Assembly: GCA_035771165.1 (NCBI GenBank)
Contig: JAWNZC010000311.1
Coordinates: 410,001-474,000, forward strand
Length of the DNA: 64,000 nucleotides
Direction: 5' to 3'
Source of the DNA: Paragorgia papillata
Taxonomy: Eukaryota; Cnidaria; Anthozoa; Scleralcyonacea; Coralliidae
Positions within the stretch are counted from its first letter, which is position 1. Every line of letters begins with the position of its first letter. Positions 49,555-62,010 of this stretch are shown here, piece by piece. Both the position numbers and the translations under genes were made by a program. The notes under the pieces were generated by a model. It did no database searches. It was not told the origin of the DNA and saw only the letters and a list, made by a program, of their open reading frames with translations.

Positions 49555-51572
49555 ACTATACTTATAATTTCTTGTTCGAAGAAACAAATCCAAAACTCAA
49601 ACACATTACTATATATTCTACTTGGTTTGATAAACCGTTACGTTCGGATCGCCGCCTCTGCAACGAACGAGACGTATAAATATATTCACGTATTAAAAGA
49701 AAGAGTCCGTTGGTGTTCATTGTACTTTCAAATTTTCAAAACCTTGCTGGTCGCTCGCTACACTTAAAATACTTCTAAGATGTTGCGAACTAAATCATGC
49801 AAAAGGTGATATTTTCCTGGTCGATCAACCGACTTGCAAACCCGAGAAATATTTAGTACTCGTGATTCACTTAATATTTTACAAGCCTGCTGCATGATAC
49901 ATGTCGAATGCTAATTTCACTCGGGTTTGCAAATCAATCTTTTAGTGCGTAACATATACAAATACTACATAAATCAAGCTAGCGACCAGCAAGGTTTTCA
50001 AAATTAGATCAGTGGAAAACACCAACGGACTCTATAAATTTTAAAACCAGGCGCCTTTGTTTACGTTATTTGGAGGTGTGGCGGCGATTCGAACCTAACC
50101 AAGGGAGCACGCCAGACTGACCTGTGTATCTTCTTCTTTCTTCGGAGTTCCTTCATTTATATTCAGCCATTTTGAATAATGCGGTATATATCATTAGCGT
50201 ATCGCAGGCGCGGGTTACGGCGCCGAAGGAAACCCGAGCGCGTTACGAAAATTAAATAACGGTCGGAAGGAAGACAAATAGAAGGGGAGTGAAACGCCAG
50301 AGATTTTGTAAGATGATGCTGGTTGACCGTTGCTAGGAACATTTCCGTTGCTAGGAACCTTTCTAATTATGGTCGATATACATGTATGATGTCACTTCAC
50401 ATCCAAAATGGAATAGTGAAATAAATGCAGCTGCTACGAGGGCAGTGTTGAAATGCAAGTCAAAATATAGCAAGGTTGGTGTACTGCCGAAACATGAAAC
50501 GTAATGTCTAACATTTTGACTTTATATTTATAAAAGCCCTTGGCTCCAATCGCTCGAAACGTGAGACATCTACGTTCTATGTTTCGGCAGTACATAAACA
50601 AACTAATACTATCAGTAGATCGAAGGAAGATTTCAGTTGATATGTGAGTAAATTAAATAATGTTACAATTTTACGACGTGTTTCTTAAGTTCTTTTAATT
50701 TCGAACTTTACTTGGACGATGTAATTTAAATACAGCATTCGAACAGTATATTCTTATTCTTTCTCCTCTTTTTTCTCTGACAAGTTGTTCGCTGTTGGCT
50801 AGCGATTTATATGTTTTATTAAATAGTGTTTACTAGACAGGAATTGAGGAATATCAGAAACGCTGGGACGGTTGGGCCATGGGTTGTAACTGCTGGCAAC
50901 TTATAAACGTTAGTTAAACTTACCTCGCGTGAACAACCTAATTATTTCTTGACAGATCAAGGGCTACGAGCATAGCTAGATTTCAAAACCCAAATAACGC
51001 ATCGCCATTGGTCAATACTCCTTCACGTGACGGTTGTTTCACTAGCTCCCCTCCTTTTCTCTTCCCTCCTTTCTCCGCGTCGTAAACGCTCGGGTCTCGG
51101 CTTTCCTTCGGCGCCGTAACCCGCGCCTGCGATACGCTAATGATATATACCGCATTATTCAAAATGGCTGAATATATTAAACGAAGGAACTCCGAACAAA
51201 GAAGAAGAAACACAGGTCAGTCTGGCGTGCTCCCTTGACCTAACGGCTTGTGTTTTAGTTTTGAATTTGCTTTTACGAATACGAAATAATATGTATATAT
51301 AGCCTTCATATATATAATTTTGATTTTTGAGCGACCTTTTGAAAGCAAAATCATAATAATAGACTACTATACAAAACAGGAAGTTAGGAAATTAAAACAG
51401 GAACTTAGGAAAATTTAACAGGAACTTAGGAAAATTTAACAGGAAGTGAATTAATTTCCTATAGGAATATTGCAAATTTGATTGGAAATTTGCAAATTTG
51501 CAAAGGAAGTAAATCAAAATTGCAATCAAGTTTGCAACTAAAAGAAGGAACACTTGACGTAGTTTACCTGTA
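49555..51572. mobile_element. Palindromic repeat family R, copy 2, with nested insertion
   Basis: Inverted relative to copy 1 over both halves (CCTTGCTGGTCGCTCGCTAC, CTCGGGTTTGCAAATC, ATATATAGCCTTCATATATA, GACGTAGTTTACCTG). It is interrupted by the element at 50100-51237. One side abuts element V. Confidence 0.8.
50100..51237. mobile_element. Non-autonomous DNA transposon, 1.14 kb, 7-bp target duplication
   Basis: Inverted ends start CAAGGGAGCACGCCAGACTG and extend for about 145 bp. ACCTAAC flanks both sides (50093-50099 and 51238-51244), and the R-family copy at about 57180 shows the empty site. No coding capacity. The superfamily is uncertain (a P- or hAT-like group is possible from TSD length and CA end). 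Confidence 0.85.
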
Positions 51573-52190
51573 ATTGATTAAATTACTGTAAATTCGTCTG
51601 AAATGCGACGATTGTCCGACGTATAAACTAGGCGTAAAAGAAACAGGAAGTGTGACTGTCCCGCTGTATGTTTTGTTGATGATTATCAAGAAAACGACTC
51701 CATTGAATGACATCAAGTTCAAATTCAATCTGTTCAAATTCAGTTCCCCCGTAGGCCAACAACCAATTGTACTTATACGCAGAACGTTACCTCTCCGCTA
51801 CAGCGTAACCATCAAAAAATTTTGCTTCCAAAATTGTACGCCTTGTCGCGTCAGACCACTGGCGGGAATTGGCCGAGCTAAATTTCGTCATGATTGCCCC
51901 CAATCGGCATGCTACACCCTCTTGTAAGAGGCTGACGGGAACGAAACAGCTATTTATTTTTAGAAATAGTTTCTTGTTTTGTCTATGTTTCGAAATGGCA
52001 ATCATTACGTCATCCCATCAGGCTTTGCAAAACTGATGCGTGCTAAAATGCTAATCTACATGCTTTCTTTCTTCGCTTTCCTGATGTCCTTGAAGCTGTT
52101 CACTGAAATATAATTAATTGTTGATCAATAATGTCGCTGGCAAGTATCCTGATCTCATTCATATACGCTCACAATTGCACACACGGATTG
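51573..52190. repeat. Segment inverted relative to 34.7-35.85 kb
   Basis: Blocks such as CAATCGTCGCATTT, ATGTTTCGAAATGGCAATCA, TTACGTCATCCCATCAGGCT and GTCGCTGGCAAGTATC occur in mirrored order on the two sides, extending the inverted relationship of R copies 1 and 2 outward. Confidence 0.65.
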
Positions 52191-52389
52191 CGGTAGACGG
52201 GCCGTAGACCTACAGTACACTATAAAGGGCTTATTTATATACGGAGGCGAGCCGAACTAGATCGTGCGTTTGTTACTATTTAATTTTCATCTTGCGTTTA
52301 TATGAGAACCGAGGCAGCCCGCCTAGCCGAGATGTCGCTTTGTGCATGCTATCGGAATATTAAGTTCAAACAACTATACGACAAAGTTA

Positions 52390-52870
52390 TGGCTATATAA
52401 TAATATGAATAACTACCTACACTGTTTGACTAGTTGTTTTTACTACAATACTACAGTCAGGGTGGTTTTAACTACCTGAAATTTTTGTTAAGATAACTAT
52501 ATTGTGTAGTCAAAATAACTATCCAAAAAACTAGTTGTTTTTACTAGTCTACAGTCATAGTAGTTTCAACTACCGGAAATTGTAGTAAAAATGACTACGA
52601 CAAAGTTAAACTCGAGTAGTTAAAATAACTATGTGATACAACTAGTGATTTTTACTATAGCCGCAATCGTTTTAACTACATAATTGTAGTTAAAACAACT
52701 ATGGACAAAGTTAAACTCGAGTAGTTAAAATAACTATCCGGAAAAACTAGTTGTTTTTACTACAGTCAGAGTAGTTTTAACTACGAAATTGTAGTTAAAA
52801 CAACTAAGACAAAGTTACTACGTCCCAGATAGTTAAAATTACTACACGTATGTGGTTATTTTTACTACCT
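52390..52870 (+). repeat. Satellite-like array of AACTAGTTGTTTTTACTAC / GTAGTTAAAACAACTA units
   Basis: About four imperfect units of roughly 115-130 bp, each built of inverted AGTTGTTTTTACTAC and GTAGTTAAAACAACT blocks and sharing CAAAGTTAAACTCGAGTAG. Confidence 0.75.
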
Positions 52871-53510
52871 AAAAATAACAGTGCAACCGGGATTTCGGTT
52901 ATTAGATCGGTCTAGCTCACCTACCTGGGCTGGAACGTCAGAGCTCCGTTTACGCGACAATGTTTGTCTATACAAGTTCCTTCTGGACAACGTTGTATTT
53001 CACAAATTCTGTTTGCTCGTGTCTAGGTTATAAATTGAAAACGTACTCGCAAAAGTGGGATTCTGGGTATCGTGCATGGGAAAATAAATGCAGCTCGGGT
53101 AGCAGGGCTAGAAATTGTCATGTAAACACAGGATGAAAGCATTGAAAGGTAAAGCAAGCAACTTGTTCATGCAGAGTCGGGAATTCCCTGTTTGTACACA
53201 CTGCGCGGTCACTACTTCCTGCATTAACGTACGCAGTCACAAACGCACCTTCATTTTACTCGTATTCAGTTTCGATCATATATTGTTGTGATCACAAATT
53301 GACAATTTTTTCCATCACCTATATAAAATCTTCATGAATGTGTGTAATTTTATCTGTCTGCGTTGACTTCGCTCTCTCGCAAACGTGTGACTGATATGTT
53401 TGAAAACGCCGTGTAAACTTTACAGTTATGAAAGAGATATACCGCGTTTCAGCGTTTCTTCGACAGGTTCACAATTTAGCGGACAGAAGGCCCTGCGGAA
53501 TCGACGTTTT
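52871..53510. other. No feature recognised
   Basis: Noncoding; a G/C-mixed stretch without recognisable gene or repeat. Confidence 0.35.
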
Positions 53511-53520
53511 ACCAGAACCG

Positions 53521-55165
53521 TAACCTGCGATCAGGCCAGTTGTAAACTATGGCCTGATACAAATCAATGATTCTTCTCTTCCGCCCCCTATTCATGTGAC
53601 GCGCCATAGCCAATACAAATCACTTCCTGTTTTGTATTGCGTGTGTCTATAAAATGCTTCACCGAACAAATTAATAACGTCTAAGCAAATCGAACCTCAA
53701 AAAATTCATTGTTTGTGCATAAACATCTTCAAACACACGTTTATTCAGTTTTCAAGTAATCTTTCGAAGTGGGAATGCCGAAGTAAAATCTAGTAATGTA
53801 TACTACAATGAACCAGCAATTTGCAATTAGGGAATTCGAAATTATTTATACGATCGGGATTCGGGAAACCAAATATTTTAATATTTGATTACAACAATTC
53901 TCAAATATATTCCCAGATATTTTAATTAAATGCACAACGGCAATTCCGATTTTCCGAATAGCCACAACATTTTAAATGTTTTCACCAAAAGTTTTGATGT
54001 TTCACCCCATTTCAACGACTGCTTTATGCACGGATCAATTCTTCCTGTAACCATCCCCCCCCGGGCAATACCCCGGGGATTTGTAATTTTTTATGAAGCT
54101 CATGGCAAATTCCCCACCCCCGGGACTTTGAAATTTGACAATTCCCCACACCGGGGCAACATCAAACAAATGTATAATTAAACACATTTTAACATCAAAT
54201 GTAAATTAACTTAAACAGTGGCTCATTTCTGTTGCTGCTTCCTTTGAGCTCTACAGTAGTTTTTTCCACTTTTTCAGCACCCCTGCGTCGATTTTCGTCA
54301 ATTTTCGGCAACCTGAGAAATCTTTCAATGAATTCATCGCCATTTTGAATACGGAATACTTTAGTTACCAGACTCCCACGCCTCCTTGCATCCCCGCCAT
54401 TTACCCCCGGGACAAAATTAATAAAACAATTCCCCACCCCCGGGATTTGATTTTCTGCATTGTCCCCGGGGTTGCCCGGGGGGGGGGATGGTTACAGGAA
54501 GAATTGATTCATGCATTAGCTTGGCGACGAGATAATAATTTGTCTCACCCGTTTCAGTTCAGATTCATACATTCAGTCAAGAATTGAAAGGCTGCAAAGC
54601 GGCCTTGATATGGTTTGTATTCAGACTTTATACGTACAGTACTTGCGTATAAGTTCCAGTAGACTATAAATTACGGACACTGCGTTCGCTTTTCCGATCA
54701 GAATGAACTTTCAAGAGCAATTGTTTCTTCCCGTAGTCAGACGACAAGACAGCAGCAGTGTTTTGTTTTGACAGCTAGGCTGGCTTTCAATACACATTGC
54801 ACAGTTCTTGCTCTTCCTTCACGCATGGTATTACGGGCAAAACGCGGAGGTTCCTTCTTGAGCTTCTTTAATCGCTCTTGTCCATGAAAATGGCAAAAAC
54901 GCTAACGGTAAATTTGAGAAAACACAAACTTTCTAGTCGGAGCCTGAGCGGCTTCTCGGCAATTCCCACGAAGAACTTTCGATTTTCGAATCAGTTAATT
55001 ACTTAATTTCCGTTGATGTTGCGCGCTAGCCAATTAAACCTTATCAAATCGAGTCCTTTGTTGCAACAGCCAATCAGGACTACTTCCAAAATCTGGAAGT
55101 ACTGCACGAAGTTTTAACGACATTTGTATCAGGCCATAGTTTACAACTGGCCTGATCGCAGGTTA
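53521..55165. mobile_element. Non-autonomous DNA transposon, 1.65 kb, 9-bp target duplication
   Basis: Terminal inverted repeats of about 45 bp begin TAACCTGCGATCAGGCC and contain an inner ATCAGGCC/GGCCTGAT palindrome. CCAGAACCG flanks both ends (53512-53520 and 55166-55174). A 9-bp duplication suggests a Mutator-like (MULE) element. It carries no transposase and hosts a nested palindromic repeat at 54026-54515. Confidence 0.85.
54026..54515. mobile_element. Nested palindromic MITE with CCCCGGG-rich arms
   Basis: Ends TGCACGGATCAATTCTTCCT and AGGAAGAATTGATTCATGCA are inverted, followed by GGTTAC and C/G-rich arms (CCCCCCGGGCAATACCCCGG and its inverse). Inside are repeated CCCCACCCCCGGGA motifs. 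It sits inside the 53521-55165 element. Confidence 0.75.
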
Positions 55166-55263
55166 CCAGAACCGAAGCTGGAGGAGATAAACCTGAGTTT
55201 TACATGTATAATTAAATACACACCTAATAGACACTCAGTCTTGGCAAGTCATCTCTTGTCATC

Positions 55264-56290
55264 TTACAGGTAAACTACGTCAAGTGTTCCTTCTTTTAGT
55301 TGCAAACTTGATTGCAATTTTGATTTACTTCCTTTGCAAATTTGCAAATTTCAAATCAAATTTGCAATATTCCTATAGGAAATTCACTTCCTGCTAAATT
55401 TTCCTAAGTTCCTGTTTTAATTTCCTAACTTCCTGCTTTGTATAGTAGTCTTTTATTATGTTTTTGCTTTCAAAAGGTTGCTCAAAAATAAAAATTATAT
55501 ATATGAAGGCTATATATACATATTATTGCGTATTCGTAGAAGCAAATTCCAAACTAAAACACAAGCCGTTAGGTTCGAATCGCCGTCACACCCCCAAATA
55601 ACGTAAACAAAGGCGCCTGGTTTTAAAATTTATAGAGTCCGTTGGTGTTTTCCACTGATCTAATTTTAAAAACCTTGCTAGTCGGTAGCTTGATTTATGT
55701 AATATTTGTAAGATGTTACGCACTAAAAGATTGACTTGCAAACCCGAGTGAAATTAGTATTCGACATGTATCATGCAGCAGGCTTGTAAAATATTTTAAG
55801 TGTATCACGACGTCGAGTACTAAATATTGCTCGGGTTTGCAAGTCGGTTCATCGACCAGGAAAATATCACCTGTTGCATGATTTAGTTCGCAACATCTTA
55901 GAAGTATTTTAAGTGTAGCGAGCGACCAGCAAGGTTTTGAAAATTTGAAAGTACAATGAACACCAACGGACTCTTTGTTTTAATACGTGAATATATTTAT
56001 ACGTCTCGTTCGTTGCAGAGGCGGCGATCCGAACGTAACGGTTTATCAAACCAAGTAGGATATACAGTAATGTGTTTGAGTTTTGGATTTGTTTCTTCGA
56101 ACAAGAAATTATAAGTATAGTATAAGTATAGTTTTTTTATATAGTATATACATTTTCCTAACTTCTGTTAAGTTTTCCTAAGTTCCTGTTTAATTTTCCT
56201 AAGTTCCTGCTTTGTTTTTGCTTTCAAAAGCTTGCTCAAAAATAAAAATTATATATATGAAGGCTATATATACATATAATTTCGTATTCG
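55264..56290. mobile_element. Palindromic repeat family R, copy 3
   Basis: Starts TTACAGGTAAACTACGTCAA and follows copy 1 almost throughout. The right half continues into further AGGAACTTAGGA-inverted blocks. Confidence 0.8.
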
Positions 56291-56640
56291 AAGAGAAGCA
56301 AATCCAAAACTAAAACACACTACTACATCCCAAATAACGACGTAAACAAAGACCCCTATTTTTAATATTTAGAGGCTTCAAATTTTATAAACTTTGCTTT
56401 TTGCTCGCTACACTAACTGAGAAATCGTGCAAATGGTATATATCTTCCTGGTCGACCAACTGATCGACTTGCAAACCCGAACAAAAGTATTACAAAGTGC
56501 AACAAGCGACTAGTAAATCTTGCCAACGTCGGGAAAATAAATATGCCATCAAATAAAAAAATAGAGTCTAGACAGACACTGAAGTGAAATAATATAAACG
56601 GCATATGTGTCACACGATACCGCCAAGCGTCAAAAAGTTC

Positions 56641-57511
56641 CTGTGAACTATACTTATAATTTCTTGTTCGAAGAAACAAATCCAAAACTCAAACACATTA
56701 TATTCTACTTGCATGGTGTCTTGGTTTGATAAAGCGTTACGTTCGGATCGCCGCCTCTGCAACGAACGAGACGTATAAATATATTCACGTAAACAAAGAG
56801 TCCATTGGTGTTCATTGTACTCTCAAATTTCCAAAACCTTGCCGATTGCTCGCTACACTTAAAATACTTCTAAGATGTTGCGAACTAAATCATGCAACTG
56901 GTGATATTTTCCTGGTCGACCAACCGACTTGCAAATCCGAGCAATATTTATAGTACTCGTGATTCCTGCTGCATGATATGATGTCGAATACTAATTTCAC
57001 TCGTGTTTGCAGGTCAATCTTTTTAGTGCGTATAACATCTTACAAATATTACATAAATCAAGCTAGCGACCAGCAAGCTTTTTAAAATTTGAAGCTACAA
57101 TGAAAACACCAACGGACTCTATAAATTTTAAAACCAGGCGCCTTTGTTTACGTTATTTGTGGGTGTGGCGGCGATTCGAACCTAACGGCTTGTGTTTTAG
57201 TTTTGAATTTGCTTCTACGAATACGAAATAATATGTATATATAGCCTTCATATATATAATTTTTATTGTTGAGCAACCTTTTGAAAGCAAAATCATAATA
57301 ATAGACTTCTATACAAAACAGGAATTTAGGAAATTAAAACAGGAACTTAGGAAAATTTAACAGGAACTTAGGAAAATTTAACAGGAAGTGAATTTCCTAT
57401 AGGAATATTGCAAATTTGACTGGAAATTTGCAAATTTGCAAAGGAAGTAAATCAAAATTGCAATCAAGTTTGCAACTAAAAGAAGCAACACTTGACGTAG
57501 TTTACCTGTAA
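56641..57511. mobile_element. Palindromic repeat family R, copy 4
   Basis: Inverted relative to copy 3, ending GACGTAGTTTACCTGTAA. Copies 3 and 4 face each other over about 350 bp of related, more diverged DNA (56291-56640), so together they look like one 2.25-kb long-armed palindrome. The copy shows empty sites for element V and for the 7-bp-TSD transposon. Confidence 0.8.
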
Positions 57512-58470
57512 TACCTCTCCTCATTTCGTTAGACAGTTTGGGTTTATCTTTCGTAATCTCATCATTGTAGGCTTCAAAAAAACAGCAAAGCAGCTGGTGT
57601 ATGCTCGCTGTAATTTACAAATACGACATTGCCCGTTGAATGCCACATTGCCCATTGCTTTGTTTGTTTACATGCATTCAGAAAGCGCGCTGGATTATAC
57701 TGAACTGAATACCAAGGGCTTCCCCAGCGGCGTTGTTTACACCAGCAAAAGCTTCATAGAAGACCTTGTTCGGTTTGTCAAAAAATTTGCACTGTTTCGC
57801 ATGGCAGGTTTTCTATATGTGCAAGGGCTACGCCAAGGTTACAGAAATCAGCAGCCCGAGTGAACGCCTAAGCAGGCGTCTTGTGTTAAGTAATAGTTTG
57901 GGTTTGACGCAAAAAATCCGGGAAACAGAATAAAAATACAATTGAAAATTTATCCTTTTATTTTTAAAATAAAAGAATAAATAAGTCAAGAATCCGAAAT
58001 AATAAAAATCAATGGTTTTGTTCTTGCCAAAGCTCACTTTTTATGGCTGAAATGGCTTGTCAAAACACGCTGAATTGCTGAGGTTTTGCACTTTTGGTTT
58101 TAATATTATTGTTTGGATCGTGTTTTGAGCAATATTCATGAACCGGAACCCGGCAGACTTTAGGCAAAACTTTAGGCTCCAGTCCTCTGATATGGAATTA
58201 TGGGCATGCGCAAAACATGGCCGATCCGCAAGACGCTCTCACGTGTGCTTTCAAGCTGCAGCTCGCTCTTTATGTAAATATCTTGGATGTGTCGTGATGG
58301 CGGGCCTACCAGATTGTGCGTGGTTCTCTGTTAGTACCTTCACAGATCCTGTAAACACTGCAAAATTTGTCTTGCTAACTCTTGTGTCTTATTGATCTGA
58401 ATTAGTTAGGCAATGGCTAATCTATTATATCAACACAATGTACTATGTTGCTTTATAAATCCTTTCTTGT
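57512..58470. other. No supported gene
   Basis: AT-rich noncoding DNA. A CGAGTGAACGCCTAAGCAGGCGTCTTG motif piece near 57860-57886 is inverted relative to motifs at about 28425 and 34428, pointing to another dispersed repeat end. Confidence 0.4.
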
Positions 58471-58478
58471 GATATATA

Positions 58479-58799
58479 CAGTGTGTATAAAAAAAATTCG
58501 AACCCTTAGAAAATGTATTAGCATTCTTTTCAAACAACCTATTGTAGTAGTTTGAAAGCCCTAAGCACTTCGCTGAACCCACAGATGCGTAAAACACACG
58601 GTCTTTTACACCTGGGAAATTAAGATAACTTGAAGTGTATGCATGGTGAAAGTATTTAAAAGCTTTTTCGCTTCGTTTAACTTATGTGCTGATTAATTTA
58701 TAACGCAGCGCTTTTAGGGCTTTCAAACTACTACAATAGGTTGTTTGAAAAGAATGCTAATTCATTTTCTAAGGGTTCGAATTTTTTTGATACACACTG
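58479..58799. mobile_element. Tc1/mariner-type MITE, 321 bp
   Basis: Inverted ends CAGTGTGTATAAAAAAAATT and complement, about 90 bp of arm pairing, flanked by TA on both sides (58477-58478 and 58800-58801). No coding capacity. Confidence 0.85.
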
Positions 58800-60158
58800 T
58801 ATAATTATGTTATTTACCGGCTGGGAGGTCCGTATAGAAAAATATTTGCCCGAGGTCTTAACATAATTGAATTAAGTTGCGTAATCGAAATGACGTTCAC
58901 GTGATATTCAAAAGTCCAAAGTTTATCGTTCGAGAGTAAACAACTGCCGACATGCAGTCTGACAGGGAAGCTGGGAACCTTTTTTGTTTTAAAAAAAACA
59001 TTCAAAACTTGAAGATCTAGTTATGAAGGGAAGTCAAAATGCAGTCCAAGTGTTTTTAAAGTTTAATTGATAAAGATTCTTCGTCGTTCTTCTTCATCGC
59101 TTTCAATATTAGGCTGACTGCATGAAAATTGAAAGTGTAGTCCTCGAGTTTGAAAACGAAATTGCTTGTAGTAAGCCATTTGTAATTTCAAGTTTCAAGG
59201 ACATGAGATAACTAGAAATACATGAATGCAACAACCCCTCGCCCGCTTTTATTAAATGCTTTTTTGAACCCCCCCCCCCCCCCCCCACCCACCCACCCTG
59301 ATTAAAATAAGCACTCCTGATATACCCATAAAATCAAACAGATATAAAAACAAATGATAATCCTCAAGATAATTATATAATTTATGGATAAGATGAATAA
59401 ACTGATTTAACATATCAAAGCAAAACTTTGATTTTATTATTAAATTCTGGTTGTACAAAATACGTTTTAGGAGGTTTATTCAAAAGGGATTACTTTTAGT
59501 AAGCTTTAAATGGCTTCCCTATGCATAAATGTTCGGCAAAGGCCGAATTAAAAGTCCACAGCTTAAAAGTTACATTTATAATAGAGTCCGAGATAAAAAC
59601 AATTCAGTATAATCGGATTCTAGAAAGAAATATTAAACAGACAACGTTTCAATCGAAAATTTGGAAATACAGCCAAAAAAATCGCCAAAGCCCATGAGTA
59701 TTTAATAATAAAAAGTGCATGCAATGCCATTGAAAAACATCACGTCTACATAAGCTTATAAAGGTAGTGTTTTAAGTTAGCTTTAGTTAAGCTAATTTAT
59801 GGTTTGGACGGGCAAAGGAAAAGCACGAAAACGTGAAGCTGTATATATGTCTTTTAGGTTAAGTGAAAACTTGAAAACAACAAGAATCCTACCGTTGATT
59901 TGACCACGGAGTGACTTCAAACACTGCAATTCAGATCGAGTTTTTGTTTACCATACGCCTTTGGTTTCTTCAAGTTCTCTGGTTTCTTTTCAAGATATAT
60001 ATATATATATATTAAACAGGTTGTTTGTATCCTTCTTTTCTTCGGGCTCCATTTCGTTTCGTTTAGATAAACGAAAGCAAAATACTATTTGATTGAGAGT
60101 TTATACTTTTCTTCGTCGCTAGGCACCAGTGCCCAACAATTCTTACCGCGTGACACCG

Positions 60159-60163
<5 letters not shown>

Positions 60164-60237
<74 letters not shown>
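60164..60237. repeat. (TA)n microsatellite
   Basis: About 37 TA dinucleotides with little interruption. Confidence 0.95.
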
Positions 60238-60248
<11 letters not shown>

Positions 60249-60824
60249 TTGTATACAGTTTACATGAATTTTTGTAAATACCCCCTGATTAGAAAACATT
60301 TATGCAACCCCCCTTGCCCTCTTTTTTGTTGGGGCCCTGGAAATAGGCTACAGGCAGGTGTAAAGTAAAAATTTTGTCAAAATATTAAGGTTTACAGTTT
60401 ACTTTTATTCTATGTTTACAAAAAAACTACAGCATCGCTACAGCAACTGAAAACATTTTTCAAAAACATTGAATTGATTGAAAACTACTCAAACAACTAC
60501 CTGGCTGGCCGCCACGGCTATATTGATTGATGGCATTTCAAATTCCTTTAAGCTATTATTAATTAAACAAAAACATTTTTTTATTTCGAAATCTGAAGAG
60601 CTGAAACTGTTTTCACTTACATGTTAACAAATATTTCCACAGCATTTGTACGTTTTACAGAAGAAAAATTTCTCCTTTTCCGAGTTTTATGCCAAATTAT
60701 GGACAAGCTACGTTAAGTCACAAGTGGTTATACAATAAGAAAACCATTTAAACGAAGATATTAAAACGGCAGGCACAGATAAATACAACAGGCAAGCAAA
60801 CTGACATGCAATGGATACGTTTAA

Positions 60825-61501
60825 GGTGGCTCCATACAGTTTCTTGAAAAATGGAAAATACAAGTTTGAGAGTCCAAAACACGCGATTAAACAATCTGGA
60901 AAAAGAATAAAACTAAATGTTATGCATAGTTAAACAGTCTGACAATCAAAAACTGTTACCAAATAAATAGCAACAGTTGTTGCTATGGCAACAATGACGT
61001 TTCAAAATGGCTGCCAATTACACTTCAAACTAGTTTAATTCGAAAAAAACTTTGGTGACTCCTAATTTTTTTTTCTTTAAAACTTTTCTTGAACGATGAG
61101 TAATCAATAGGCCGATTTTAAAAAAATTCTGTAGAACGAAATTTTTAAAAAATTAACAAACATGATTTTTCCGGAAAAAAAATTATTCCTTCTACAGAAT
61201 TTTTTTTAAATCGGCCTATTGATTACTCATACTTCAAGAAAAGTTTTAATGAAAAAAAAATTGGGGGCTACCAAAGTTTTTTTCAATTTAAATTAGTTTG
61301 AAGGGTGATTGGCAGCCATTTTGAAACGTCATTGTTGCCATAGCAACAACTGTTGCTATTTATTTGGTAACAGTTTTTGATTGTCAGACTGTTTAACTAT
61401 GCATAACATTTAGTTTTATTCTTTTTCCGAATTGTTTATGCACGTGTTTTGGACTCTCAAACTTGTATTTTCCATTTTTCAAGAAACTGTATGGAGCCAC
61501 C
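60825..61501. mobile_element. 677-bp foldback element flanked by TTAA
   Basis: Nearly the whole element is one palindrome starting GGTGGCTCCATACAGTTTCT. TTAA lies at 60821-60824 and 61502-61505. TTAA duplications are typical of piggyBac- and Kolobok-type transposons. No coding capacity. Confidence 0.85.
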
Positions 61502-62010
61502 TTAAAACACTTTAAGGACACACAAAAAATAAAACAAAATTAACAGTGATAGGATGTAAACAGGGAAACTTGAACAGCTTTGCTACTAAATGTTCGTGAT
61601 TACTGAGAGCGGCTGCTCTATATTTTTTACCGTAAACTTTTCGCCGGTCTTTATTTCTTCGTTGGTTTTCAAGTTTTACTATTGCTTTTTCCTCCTTTAT
61701 AGTTTCGATTTGACTCGGGTTTCCTTCTACTCAAGACGTTGTTTTGCTTTCATGCGTAGACGTTGATTAATTTGTTTCTGTTCTTTCAAAAGTGATATAT
61801 ACGTTTCCCAAAAACTTCTTTCTCAAGTCTTTTTGTCAAGAAAAAATTATGTCGTTATCTGAAATCTTTTTTTAAAGAACTACATTGTTACAAGTGCCCC
61901 ACAATCTTAACCGTGCATGGTCCGTCCACACATATATACAAATAAATAAATATTCAGATGTAAATGACTCCACGCGTGTCGAGATTAGCACCCTCACCGG
62001 GCTCCGGGCC

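Larger units (their letters stand above)
59210..62010 (-). repeat. Dispersed repeat, copy B (inverted relative to copy A)
   Basis: Matches 21720-23830 in reverse. Differences: a long (TA)n tract at 60164-60237, and about 1.7 kb (60,240-61,930) with no counterpart in copy A, which includes the TTAA-flanked foldback element. Confidence 0.75.

Noticed and set aside
35853..51572. A single 15.7-kb transposon bounded by R copies 1 and 2
   Set aside because: Each R copy is already a palindrome, so orientation is ambiguous, and no target duplication was found; kept only as a mirrored-arrangement observation.
60089..60368. Tyr/Ile-rich frames near 60.1-60.4 kb
   Set aside because: They are translations of the (TA)n microsatellite.
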